This document shows, piece by piece, positions 37,442 to 45,598 of a stretch of DNA of 64,000 nt. The notes beneath the pieces are model-generated. The model searched no databases and was not told where the DNA came from. It worked only from the letters and a program-made list of their open reading frames with translations. The translations under genes were made by a program, and so were the position numbers. Each line of letters starts with the position of its first letter. Position 1 is the first letter of the stretch. Source of the DNA: Fulvivirga imtechensis AK7 (GTDB lineage Bacteria; Bacteroidota; Bacteroidia; Cytophagales; Cyclobacteriaceae); the NCBI RefSeq assembly GCF_000331535.1, contig NZ_AMZN01000003.1:1-64000 (forward strand), written 5' to 3'.

Positions 37442-38035
37442 CTACGCTCTTCTTCTTTGCCGGTAGGCATAATAGCTCAACACTACCTTCAGAGCTTCCA
37501 AAATCGCCTGGTTAACAGGCATCAGCCGCTGGCCCAGTTCGGCATCAATAGCACGGAGCTGAAAATAGAAATTCCGCATCACAGGTACTGATTTGCCCTC
37601 GGCAATATGCTTCACGCCATTTTGGTAGGCTTCTGAAAATTCTGTTTTGATCGTTTTACAGGTGACCAACTGTGGAGTTCCCTGCTTATCAAGCATGGCT
37701 GAAAATCCAAAGAGCCGACAGATCAGTCCCCGGTCTTCATATTGGCCGCAGAAGCCCTTGTCGCCTTCACTGACAAGTGGCCGGAAAGCTTTGCAAGTAG
37801 GGCTATCACTTTCAGCCTGAAGCTCCTCAAGCCATTCATAGGCTTTCCCATCTTTAAATAGCTGGTATGCCAGAGGTAAGAATTCGAGTGGTGTGGCGGC
37901 AATGTCAGGTTTTTTACAGCACAACCCGCAGCCGCTGAGGCATTTCATCCCGGTAGCCTTTTGAAAGGTTGCCACCTCCCTCTCCAGATTGCTGAACACC
38001 CGCTCAACAGCCTGGACTTTACGATAAATCGACAT
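37442..38035 (-). CDS. YkgJ-family cysteine cluster protein
   Basis: 197 aa, cytoplasmic. The N-terminal cysteine cluster (CLSGCGLCCKKPDI), a middle C-K-A-F-R-P-L segment, GFCGQYEDRGLICRLFGF and a later LVTCK together form the metal-binding pattern of the YkgJ/CxxCxxCC family (predicted Fe or Zn). Function is unknown across the family. It converges on coaX with a 59 bp spacer. Confidence 0.82.
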   Translation of the reverse strand: MSIYRKVQAVERVFSNLEREVATFQKATGMKCLSGCGLCCKKPDIAATPLEFLPLAYQLFKDGKAYEWLEELQAESDSPTCKAFRPLVSEGDKGFCGQYEDRGLICRLFGFSAMLDKQGTPQLVTCKTIKTEFSEAYQNGVKHIAEGKSVPVMRNFYFQLRAIDAELGQRLMPVNQAILEALKVVLSYYAYRQRRRA

Positions 38036-38315
38036 TAATGCTAAAAAAGCAGATGCGAATTTAACATAAATTCGGAATAAAATATTCCACCGGTAATTGC
38101 TTTTTTTCTAATTGAAAAACAGGCAGTAGTGTGTTCCATGTAAGCATGCAAATGGAACCATTAACCCCTTACTTCAGAGTCCAAAAACACTTATTAAGTC
38201 AATTCTCTTCATCATAATCCTCTTGGATACTTAGAATCAGGTTTGTTTCAAATAATTAATAATGTAATAGAGATTAGTAAGGAGTCACCAGCCTGAAGAC
38301 TGGAATTGATGTAAA

Positions 38316-38349
38316 GGCACAAGTGACGCTATCGCTTAACACTTGCGCC
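38316..38349 (-). terminator. Hairpin downstream of the MaoC-like gene
   Basis: GGCACAAGTG and CACTTGCGCC (9 of 10 paired) form a stem just past the MaoC-like stop; on the minus strand it is followed by TTTACATC, a weak T-run. Probable terminator. Nothing else stands out in the 38036-38361 spacer. Confidence 0.45.
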
Positions 38350-38361
38350 AGGATAGGCCAC

Positions 38362-38826
38362 TTATTCAAAATGATAAAGAAATACCAGTGTAGCAGTAAA
38401 GGCAGGCTTGGGGTTGTCTTTAATTTCCAGCGTAACATTCAGTTGCGCTTTTGTGATGCCCCTTAAATCTGCCAGTGAATGTAGTTGAGCCTTCAGTCGC
38501 ACTTCACTATCTACCAATACCGGCTGATTGAATTTGAGTTTTTCAATACCATAATTGATCATCATCTTCAGGTTCCGGATCTCTGCAATTTGTTTCCAAA
38601 GATAAGGAGCTACCGAAAGGGTAAGGTAGCCATGTGCTATGGTATGTTTAAAGGGACCTTCTGTAGCAGCGCGCTCAGGATCTGTATGTATCCATTGATG
38701 ATCCAGGGTGGCATCTGCAAACTTGTTGATCTGCTCCTGTGTAATTTTCAAATAGTCAGAAACCCCAAGCTCTTGCCCCAGGTGTTGTTCAAATTCTTTA
38801 AAGCTGCCGATTATTAGTTTGCTCAT
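38362..38826 (-). CDS. MaoC-family (R)-enoyl-CoA hydratase-like protein
   Basis: 154 aa from the ATG at 38826; the frame opens upstream, but those residues are not MaoC-like. It is a single hot-dog domain with the hydratase-2 motif DATLDHQWIHTDPERA (catalytic Asp and His) and the GPFKHTIAHGYLTLS loop. It closely resembles NodN/MaoC dehydratases that hydrate trans-2-enoyl-CoA. It is monocistronic, divergent from the lanthipeptide-like precursor gene by 150 bp; no fatty-acid or PHA genes are near, so the substrate is open. Confidence 0.88.
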   Translation of the reverse strand: MSKLIIGSFKEFEQHLGQELGVSDYLKITQEQINKFADATLDHQWIHTDPERAATEGPFKHTIAHGYLTLSVAPYLWKQIAEIRNLKMMINYGIEKLKFNQPVLVDSEVRLKAQLHSLADLRGITKAQLNVTLEIKDNPKPAFTATLVFLYHFE

Positions 38827-38976
38827 ATTTTTCTGTGGTTCGGATTGCCGGTGAAGATAATTAAAAAAAATTTTTCCGTGCAGTAACCTTTCCAAAACTA
38901 AACCCACTAAAGGCAACAATGCGATAACCCGAAAAGCATAAACAGAGTAGGGAGTAAGATCTAAACCTGAACTACA

Positions 38977-39234
38977 ATGAAAAAGAAAAAACTAAACCTC
39001 AATGATTTCAAAGTACAGAGCTTTGTGACGTCTGTAGAAGGACAAGCTGAAGAAACTGTTAAGGGAGGATTCCATACGTTAGAGATCCTTTGTGGCGCAC
39101 CTGTAGGCACCATTGTCTGTGGAACCAATAACACCACCTGCTGCCTGGAAACCAAAGTGCAACTGATATGTGATGGCTACTACACCACCCCTGGGGGAGG
39201 TTGCCCTGTGATAACCTTTAACGGCTGTTTCTAA
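38977..39234 (+). CDS. Class I lanthipeptide-like precursor (orphan)
   Basis: 85 aa. The N-terminus, MKKKKLNLNDFKVQSFVTS, is the conserved leader of Bacteroidota class I lanthipeptide/pinensin-type precursors. A VKGG cleavage site follows at about residues 28-31. The core of ~54 residues has seven Cys and nine Thr but no Ser (LCGAPVGTIVCG, TNNTTCCLETK, LICDGYYTTPGGGC, NGCF), enough for several thioether rings. No LanB/LanC-like, transporter or protease gene lies within the window on either side (a MaoC-like gene and ferritin flank it), so any enzymes are elsewhere. Confidence 0.75.
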   Translation: MKKKKLNLNDFKVQSFVTSVEGQAEETVKGGFHTLEILCGAPVGTIVCGTNNTTCCLETKVQLICDGYYTTPGGGCPVITFNGCF

Positions 39235-39438
39235 AAAAGTTGTTCCGGAGGGGGTTTTTATTTTTCTAAGTAAGTATAAGCCAGCCAATACCTCCGGGAC
39301 CTCTCTGCCCTCCGCTCATCATCACTTTATCATTCCAGGCACAATTACAGCCCTCAGCGCCAACAAGTTTTCCATTTTATTGTTCATGATTAAATATCGG
39401 ATTCATTATATTTATCGAAATATTAAAAGCATACAGTA

Positions 39439-39999
39439 ATGGCAAAACAGTTCATAACTCCGAAAAGATCTTTATCGGACGATACAGAAGAGAAGTTAAA
39501 TAAGCAGATCATGATGGAAGGCCTCTCTTCGGCCAGATACCTTTCCATGGCTTCCTGGTGCGATACCAGGGGTTATATCAAATCGGCCCAGTTTTTATAT
39601 AAGCATTCTGAAGAGGAGCGCCAGCATATGCTAAAGCTGTTTGCCTATATCAACAATGCCGGTGGGCATGCATTGCAGCCACAGATCACCGATATTAAGC
39701 ATGAATTTAATTCACTCAGAGAAGTGTTTGAAGAAATACTGGATCATGAAATAGAAGTAACACGCTCGATTAATGATCTGGTGGAGCACTGCTTTAAAAA
39801 TAAGGATTTTACGACATTTAATTTTCTTCAGTGGTTTGTAACAGAGCAACGGGAAGAAGAAACACTTGCCAGAAGGGCGGTGGAGCTTTTTGAGATCATT
39901 GGCGAGGAAGGCATCGGGCTTTGGACGATCGATCAGGAAATTGCGAAGCTGGAAAGCGAGGGCAGCGAAACAGGCCTGGGTGAGTCACAGACCATTTAA
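39439..39999 (+). CDS. ftnA: Ferritin (bacterial FtnA type)
   Basis: 186 aa, the usual ferritin length plus a short acidic tail. It is a four-helix bundle with the ferroxidase ligands expected at E27 or E28 (LNKQIMMEG helix), the EEERQHMLKLF helix (E and H), and the later TEQREEE helix. It stores iron as a ferric mineral in the cytoplasm. It has no bacterioferritin heme Met pattern that I can see. A thioredoxin-like 2Fe-2S protein gene converges on it 17 bp away; a shared iron-related theme is possible. Confidence 0.9.
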   Translation: MAKQFITPKRSLSDDTEEKLNKQIMMEGLSSARYLSMASWCDTRGYIKSAQFLYKHSEEERQHMLKLFAYINNAGGHALQPQITDIKHEFNSLREVFEEILDHEIEVTRSINDLVEHCFKNKDFTTFNFLQWFVTEQREEETLARRAVELFEIIGEEGIGLWTIDQEIAKLESEGSETGLGESQTI

Positions 40000-40016
40000 T
40001 TGCTTGCTTTTTACTT

Positions 40017-40268
40017 TTATTTAAATTTATTGAGAAGGGCTTCCAGTTCCTTCTCTTTTACTTTATGGTAGAGGCAATTTTCAACAATTACATTCGGCCC
40101 CTTTTTGCAATGGTTCATACATTTTGTTTTTACTACCACCACTGATGATTTTAAGGCAGCCTTTTTGATTTCTGTCGATAAAGATCTTGTCAACAGCTTG
40201 CTTCCGTTCTTCTTACAATCTTTGCTGGTGCAGATAAATATATATTTCTTGTTTTCCGGGCTTTCCAT
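40017..40268 (-). CDS. (2Fe-2S) thioredoxin-like ferredoxin
   Basis: 83 aa. The cluster ligands C13, C18, C50 and C54 (FICTSKDCKKNG and KTKCMNHCKKGP) follow the CxxxxC...CxxxC spacing of thioredoxin-fold 2Fe-2S proteins (NuoE C-terminal domain-like). It is a small electron carrier or sensor in the cytoplasm; partner unknown. It is short and complete for this family. Tail to tail with ferritin. Confidence 0.82.
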   Translation of the reverse strand: MESPENKKYIFICTSKDCKKNGSKLLTRSLSTEIKKAALKSSVVVVKTKCMNHCKKGPNVIVENCLYHKVKEKELEALLNKFK

Positions 40269-40399
40269 TTTTGAATTAACACATTTTAGATAAATAAATT
40301 TCCGTTTTCCCGGAATTATAAATACCTCTGGGAGGTTATTTGACTGTCTTTAAATCAACTGAAGACATTAAAATAACCCCAGTTCGATATAAAATGCCT

Positions 40400-40740
40400 A
40401 AAAAAGGGCAGTCATCCTGCCTGTCCCGAACTTGCCTCGGGGAGGTAGCTAACAACTTTTTAGTTGATTTTGTTGATAATGACATTACACCATTAACCAC
40501 AGAGGAAGCAGAGGAGGAACAGAACTCATAAACCACCACGTCATCCTGGAATTTTCGTAGAGCAACGGAGAAAATATTCAGGATCCCCCAGATCAATGGC
40601 AGAGGCTGAAGTTCAGTCACAGCCAGTAGCGAGGAGATCCCGGATCTTCACTGCGTTACGTCCGGGATGACGGTAGTAGGAGAATTGAATAATTCATTGA
40701 CTATCAGAACGTAATGAAAACTTGTCATGGGTATGTGAGG
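40400..40740. repeat. Composite dispersed repeat, copy B (inverted relative to 22221-22510)
   Basis: 40449-40731 is the reverse complement, with mismatches, of copy A. Next to it, CAGTCATCCTGCCTGTCCCGA at 40409-40429 and CTCGGGGAGG match the outer element at 4639-4999 without the MITE insertion. Further homologous debris (GTCTTACTAAGTT, AAGATTCTTC, CCTCCCCGAG) runs to about 40806. The 94 aa frame on the minus strand is not a gene. This explains most of the 40269-40874 spacer. Confidence 0.75.
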
Positions 40741-40874
40741 AAGGGTCTTACTAAGTTGTGAATGGTACCCTTGAAGTAAGTAAGATTCTTCATGCCTCCC
40801 CGAGGTGTGGCTTTAGCTTGACAGCATCTATCTGTACATCTGGAACCGGGGTGAATTAAAGACTCGCCGTTTAT

Positions 40875-41411
40875 CTAAAATTTCAATAATACATACCCGT
40901 TGAGTTGATAGGTAGTGACTGTGGTAAGCATGGAGGTAGCAATTTCAATACCTTCAAGAACCTGATCGGGTGATATTTGTCGAGCTATCAAAGACTGTCC
41001 GCAAATAGTTATTTTTACGCCAGCTTCACCAAGAGCCTTGTAGAGGTCGGTGTGCGGATTATCAACGCCAAATTTCTGCTTATAAGCGTCATTGTTCATG
41101 ACCGTAAGCGCCATGGGACCGTGTATGGCCAAAACGACTTTTATATTCTTTGGATCCACGCCACCTACAGCATGTAAATTGATCAGCCGTGCCACATTCA
41201 CCAAAGAATAAGACAGCTCTGACGGTCCTTCTTCCCTGCTAACCACATCAACTACTATTTTATATGGCCCCTCGTGATCGGGCTTTACAGTGGCAGAAGG
41301 CATATCATAAATGCCTCCGTAATTTTTTATGACAGGGAAAACCTGTTCCTGAGCCAAAGTATATGTGCATGTTAAAAGTATCGCACTGAAGAGCAAGGTA
41401 TATTTTTTCAT
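40875..41411 (-). CDS. DsrE-family secreted protein
   Basis: 178 aa with a signal peptide (MKKYTLLFSAILLTCTYTLAQEQ). The mature part is a DsrE/DsrF-like alpha/beta domain: YKIVVDVVSREEGPSELSYSLVNVARLINLHAVGGVDPKNIKVVLAIHGPMALTVMN, then ITICGQSLIARQISPDQVLEGIEIATSMLTTV. C150, in ICGQS, sits where many DsrE proteins keep their sulfur-relay cysteine. The export signal makes it a periplasmic DsrE-like protein, common in Bacteroidota, rather than a cytoplasmic tRNA-thiolation component. It is monocistronic. Confidence 0.82.
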   Translation of the reverse strand: MKKYTLLFSAILLTCTYTLAQEQVFPVIKNYGGIYDMPSATVKPDHEGPYKIVVDVVSREEGPSELSYSLVNVARLINLHAVGGVDPKNIKVVLAIHGPMALTVMNNDAYKQKFGVDNPHTDLYKALGEAGVKITICGQSLIARQISPDQVLEGIEIATSMLTTVTTYQLNGYVLLKF

Positions 41412-41988
41412 TATTCCCGGGGTTTATTCAATTCTGGCGTATCTGGTAAATATTCAACTCATTATGGTCTCCACCTGACCTACATCCTTCCACAATATCC
41501 CGTTTTTTACTGAAAGGCTAAAGAGATAGTAAACAATTTGCTGAAGCAAGGGAATTAGATGTGAGTCAGGAGTCGGCAGTCCGAAGTCGGAAGTAGGTAA
41601 CTTTAGCGACAGCATTAGGAGCCTGGCAGGTTTATGGAAGCAGGCAATTTTTTAGTCCTTAGTATTGGGTCGTGAGTATTGAGTGAAGGGCGAATCTTCA
41701 TCCCAAAACACGCAAACTACTCTCCTTCTGGGAGGAGATACAGAGGTGGGTAAGTGGGGTTACCTCTCTGCGCTTCGAACATCTCCCCAGGTCGGGGAGA
41801 CTTTAGTGATGACGTTCGGTGCTTTGTATATGATCTTCAATAAAAACAGCGTCATGGTGTGGAATCTGAGCCATCTGCAAATCCGTAGTGGGTACCAGCG
41901 GCTGGCAGACAAAGTCCAGACATACTTGATTTTAGATGAAAGACCATAAAAAAAGAACGCATCAGCACAAAAATGCCATTTGCCCTCC
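41412..41988. other. Repeat-rich spacer without a gene
   Basis: Contains low-complexity runs such as GTCAGGAGTCGGCAGTCC and TTAGTATTGGGTCGTGAG (similar short runs at about 22063, 50235 and 50388) and a hairpin CTCCTTCTGGGAGGAG near 41720 that recurs at about 22111. The 88 aa frame on the plus strand is built from these repeats and is not a gene. Confidence 0.55.
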
Positions 41989-42636
41989 TCAATACTCGAC
42001 CAACCCGTTTTTGATGGCATATAGCACAAGTCCGACCCGGCTTTTCACATTAAGTTTTTCAAAGAGTGACATACGATAGCCATCAATGGTTTTAGGGCTG
42101 AGGCACATTTGGTCAGCTATTTGGTTGTACGTCATTTCCGAGCAGGCGAGTTGGAGAAACTCTTTTTCTCTTTCATTAATATCATATAAATCCTGTCCGT
42201 CATCACTTTGTAGCGCATTGATCAGCTTACCCGTTACAAAGTCGGTATAATAGTAGCCTTTGTCGTAGATCGAAGATAACGCCTCTTTAAATTCGCCAGG
42301 TTCGGCATCTTTACACAGATAGCCCTTAACCCCCAGTTTGAGCATTTTAACAATGGTCTCCTCTTTTTCGATCATACTCAAAACAAGGATATGGATGCCT
42401 GGAAATTGAGCCGTGAGCCACTCCACGGTCTGAAAGCCATCCATTTCGGGCATGTTAACGTCCATTAATATAATATCGGGAGTGTTATCCTCATTGAGCT
42501 TACGCTGCAGGTCTAACCCGTTATCGGCTTCAAACACGATAGTGTATTTATCGGAAATTGACTCGATCAGGCTACGGAGGCCACCACGAAACAGCTTATG
42601 ATCGTCTACCAGTGCAAGTTTAATTGTTGAATTCAT
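41989..42636 (-). CDS. LuxR/NarL-type response regulator
   Basis: 215 aa. Receiver domain (1-125) with D11 and D12 of the acidic pocket and phospho-acceptor D59 in DIILMDVNMPEMDG. The C-terminal LuxR helix-turn-helix (about 150-212) shows REKEFLQLACSEMTYNQIADQMCLSPKTIDGYRMSLFEKLNV. It is a transcription regulator controlled by phosphorylation. Its start overlaps the histidine kinase stop by 17 bp, so the pair is translationally coupled; targets cannot be read. Confidence 0.92.
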   Translation of the reverse strand: MNSTIKLALVDDHKLFRGGLRSLIESISDKYTIVFEADNGLDLQRKLNEDNTPDIILMDVNMPEMDGFQTVEWLTAQFPGIHILVLSMIEKEETIVKMLKLGVKGYLCKDAEPGEFKEALSSIYDKGYYYTDFVTGKLINALQSDDGQDLYDINEREKEFLQLACSEMTYNQIADQMCLSPKTIDGYRMSLFEKLNVKSRVGLVLYAIKNGLVEY

Positions 42637-43423
42637 TGGTTAGGGGCATGTTAATTAAAATCTCGGTTCCCGCATGGGTAGTGCTGCTTATTTTGAGGTC
42701 CGCATGTATCACCTTTGCCCGTGTCCTCAGGTTTAAAAGACCAGAACCTCCACGTTTGATGACTTCATCTATGTCAAAACCCACACCATTATCTTTAAAT
42801 GTTAATTTAAGAAAACCAGCATACACTTCGGCATTTACAGATATATGATTGGCATTGCTATGCTTTAGGATATTGTTCAGGATCTCCTGCGACATCCGAA
42901 AAAGAATAATTGCTTTACTCGGGTCCAGTTTTATATTTTTGTTTACGCAGTGAAATTCCACCTGATACAGCCCTAGCTTTTTTATCTGGTCCAGTTCATT
43001 CTTCAATCCTTCGCATAATCCTGTGCTAACGATGCGGTCGCTATTCAGCGAAACACTTAGCCCCTTGATATCAGATATCAGTTTTCGAAGTAAGCTTCTT
43101 GTCTCATCAAGTTTCTCTTCGGCCTTTTCTCTGGCCCCTAAATCAATGATATTCAGGTTAATCTTTATCAAACTTGCTATTTGCCCGATATTATCGTGCA
43201 ACTCATATCCGATATGCTTCAAAGTTTGTTCACGGATCTCAAGCTGCGCTTCCAGCAGGTTTTTTGAAAACAGATCTTTGATCTGCTGCTTTTCGATTTT
43301 ATGCTGCTGGCGCTTCCTTACAAATACAAGGGTAAATGCTACGATAAACGCGCATAACAGAAAGAACAGCAGCGAGCCGGCAGTAATGGCAACAACTATA
43401 TCTGATATGGGGTAGTCGCTCAT
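42620..43423 (-). CDS. Membrane histidine kinase (HisKA_3 type)
   Basis: 267 aa. One membrane segment (about 10-34), a short coiled linker, then the dimerisation/phosphoacceptor helix with H76 in IGYELHDNIGQIASLI (HisKA_3 family, as in NarX/LiaS). An HATPase_c domain (about 165-260) contains ILNNILKHSNANHISV and FKDNGVGFDIDEV. There is no own periplasmic sensor domain, so sensing probably depends on the upstream 200 aa membrane protein, whose stop overlaps its start (ATGA). Partner: the downstream regulator. Confidence 0.92.
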   Translation of the reverse strand: MSDYPISDIVVAITAGSLLFFLLCAFIVAFTLVFVRKRQQHKIEKQQIKDLFSKNLLEAQLEIREQTLKHIGYELHDNIGQIASLIKINLNIIDLGAREKAEEKLDETRSLLRKLISDIKGLSVSLNSDRIVSTGLCEGLKNELDQIKKLGLYQVEFHCVNKNIKLDPSKAIILFRMSQEILNNILKHSNANHISVNAEVYAGFLKLTFKDNGVGFDIDEVIKRGGSGLLNLRTRAKVIHADLKISSTTHAGTEILINMPLTNEFNN

Positions 43424-44022
43424 AGTGGCACTGATTTTTTCTGCCCTCTGTAGTCGTGGTAAAAGCCAATAAAAAAGACCAGGTACATAATGGTGTTAAA
43501 CACATCGTGTATAATCCACAGGTTTTTTAGCAGGCTATCTCTCGTAGCCATAATGTAATGCCACAATCCAAAGATCAGCATCGTACAGGAGGTATACAGG
43601 AACAACCCCAAAAGGAAAAACAGATACGACCTTTTGGTGTGTAGCAGGCGATCGTCATTTTCATAGATGTCAAGTACACTCAGCAATATCCAGGAGGTAT
43701 AAACGAGATTATTAAGGCATAGCCATTCGGTCAGGAATTTGTCCTCTATTCCCCAGTAGAGGATTGAAATAAGCCCGAACAGCATGCAAAATATACCGGA
43801 TACTTTAAAGATCTGCTCTTTGCGGGGTGTGCTATAGCTGTTATTGAAAAAGAAGTACAAGATCACAAGCTCTATTCCGACATTGATATTATAAAAGATA
43901 TTTAAGACAGCAACCCGGCCCAAAATGGCTCTCGCCAGTTGAGGAACACACGCCAGCAAGACCAACAGCAGTATCAGCCTGGACTTGTCTGAAAGCCGGG
44001 GATAAAAGAAGCATCCTGCCAC
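43420..44022 (-). CDS. Polytopic membrane protein, putative sensor for the kinase
   Basis: At least 200 aa with about five to six hydrophobic helices. The listed start is a GTG; in-frame sequence upstream to about 44064 (LINKISIWSILLPAV) reads as an extra membrane helix, and no ATG exists there, only CTG, ATA and ATT. The true start may be one of those, or the gene has lost its ATG. A perfect 10 bp hairpin (44010-44040) lies at this point. The ATGA overlap with the kinase gene makes a three-gene operon. No named domain is seen. Confidence 0.65.
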   Translation of the reverse strand: MAGCFFYPRLSDKSRLILLLVLLACVPQLARAILGRVAVLNIFYNINVGIELVILYFFFNNSYSTPRKEQIFKVSGIFCMLFGLISILYWGIEDKFLTEWLCLNNLVYTSWILLSVLDIYENDDRLLHTKRSYLFFLLGLFLYTSCTMLIFGLWHYIMATRDSLLKNLWIIHDVFNTIMYLVFFIGFYHDYRGQKKSVPL

Positions 44023-44088
44023 TGCCGGTAGCAGGATGCTCCAAATCGATATTTTATTTATCAGGTCCTGGATACATAAATTTATTAT

Positions 44089-44565
44089 TTATTCTTCAAC
44101 AATAAATAGTAAATTCTCATGGATGTTATCAAGCGTAGACCTTACCAGCTTGGGGGGATACTCTGTAGCAGGTTCGTTTAGTGGCAGGGAGCTGTAAGTT
44201 GTTCCTCCACCATGTTTACAGCCAGCCGCTACAATCGTAAAAGATCCTTTCTTGAAGTCTTCATCTTGTGAAACTTCCTTTTCAGAATGAGCTCCTAGAA
44301 TTATCATTAGGTGAGTTGCTCCTAATTCTTTGTCAAAAAAACGCAGGATATCATCTTTTTCAAATACAAAAGCATTGAACTTCGCCTTGTGATCTCTGAA
44401 TCTATCAACCATCTCTTGCTCCTCATCTGAAGCCGGTTTGCGCCTAAGGTAACGCCTGATATTTCCATTCAACTTGCAATATGTGCCAATGATCTCATTC
44501 GCTTTCTTCTTGTCAATAGGTTGGCTATCGATCCCAAGTGCGCTGTTGTTATTTTTGTCGTTCAT
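44089..44565 (-). CDS. Conserved hypothetical protein (158 aa)
   Basis: 158 aa, soluble. The N-terminal half is charged and helical (DKKKANEIIGTYCKLNGNIRRYLRRKP). The second half is a mixed alpha/beta part with LGATHLMIILGAHS, SFTIVAAGCKHGGGTTY and a C-terminal DNIHENLLFIVEE. There is no signal and no known motif. It ends about 65 bp upstream of the sensor-membrane protein's reading frame, on the same strand, and could be transcribed with that system. Function unknown. Confidence 0.6.
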   Translation of the reverse strand: MNDKNNNSALGIDSQPIDKKKANEIIGTYCKLNGNIRRYLRRKPASDEEQEMVDRFRDHKAKFNAFVFEKDDILRFFDKELGATHLMIILGAHSEKEVSQDEDFKKGSFTIVAAGCKHGGGTTYSSLPLNEPATEYPPKLVRSTLDNIHENLLFIVEE

Positions 44566-44751
44566 GATAAAAAAGTGTTTAGTGTAACAATTTCATCAAG
44601 TTAAGCTCAACAGTACCATTAACCTAGCCGGTGTGGAAGAAACAGGATAATTATAATTATTCTCAGGCTTTTTCCTATTCGATATTCAGGGGTTCTCCTG
44701 TGGAAGGCAAGCTGTTTTGGAAGTACCTTTATCATTTAAAAAACAAATACT

Positions 44752-45456
44752 ATGAAAAAGCAATTAACCCTCCTGACGATTTTATTCTCAAGCTTTACTT
44801 GTTTTAGTCAAACAAAAGACGCTTACATGCTCAGCGACTATTCAAAAAACCACCAGCTTGACCATGTAATAGAGGTTGAATCAAATAAAGACACTTTAAC
44901 TTTATCTGGATATAATAAAAGTAATGACTCCCTACTCTTGAGAATAAAGGTTAAATTAAAAAGATATGACGTGCTGGCAATAAACGAGTGGCATTCAATA
45001 TTTAATAAAGGACATTTTAAACCCCTGCCTATTTCAATAACTACTGTACCCTTTAAAGTAAGACCTGAGTTGGATGAATTTAGAACAAATGCTACTTCCG
45101 GAATAACTAATGTGGGGTTAAATCTTGATTTAGGTAGATGGAAAACAGAAAGATATTTTGCTTCCGGAAAGAAATCAACACACAAATTTTATGGAGGGAT
45201 ATGGCTCGCACCATCAGTTGAGGAGTTGGATTCTCTGCAAACTAGAGGTTTTTTAGCTAAGGGAACTGCAAGTAAGCAACTCTTTATCTCCACTGCGCTG
45301 ACGCTTAATTATACTTACAACAACTTTACCTTCACATTTGTGCCCGTTGGGTTTGATATAGCGACTTCTTCTGTTGGAAAAGAATGGATCTATAATAGAG
45401 AAAGGTGGTGGGGATTTGGAATAGGATTAGAGCCTAAATTTTTTAAGTCCAATTAG
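44752..45456 (+). CDS. Secreted protein of unknown function
   Basis: 234 aa with a signal peptide (MKKQLTLLTILFSSFTCFSQ). The mature region has many short strands (KDTLTLSGYNKSNDSLLLRIKVKLKRYDVLAINEW, LGRWKTERYFASGKKSTHKFYGGIWLAPSVEELDSL, LTLNYTYNNFTFTFVPVGFDIATSS) and ends in IGLEPKFFK. The last part, with aromatic alternation, could be an outer-membrane-type beta structure; I do not recognise a family. It lies about 140 bp before a lipoprotein gene on the same strand. Confidence 0.6.
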   Translation: MKKQLTLLTILFSSFTCFSQTKDAYMLSDYSKNHQLDHVIEVESNKDTLTLSGYNKSNDSLLLRIKVKLKRYDVLAINEWHSIFNKGHFKPLPISITTVPFKVRPELDEFRTNATSGITNVGLNLDLGRWKTERYFASGKKSTHKFYGGIWLAPSVEELDSLQTRGFLAKGTASKQLFISTALTLNYTYNNFTFTFVPVGFDIATSSVGKEWIYNRERWWGFGIGLEPKFFKSN

Positions 45457-45598
45457 TAAAGAAGTAAAAAATAACTATCGAAAAAAGAACTATGGAACGA
45501 CAAGTCTTGCCGCAAGAGTGTAGTGCACTTGCACCATGACGCTATATTGCAACAGTTCTGTAGTTAGAAAAAATTTCTTAAACATAATCAATCAACCG

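Noticed and set aside
38362-39234. MaoC-like gene as a lanthipeptide tailoring enzyme
   Set aside because: It is divergent, has the standard hydratase motif and no known link to lanthipeptides; proximity alone is not enough.
41683-41949. 88 aa plus-strand frame
   Set aside because: Composed of repeat hairpins and low-complexity spacer; no start signal or family match.
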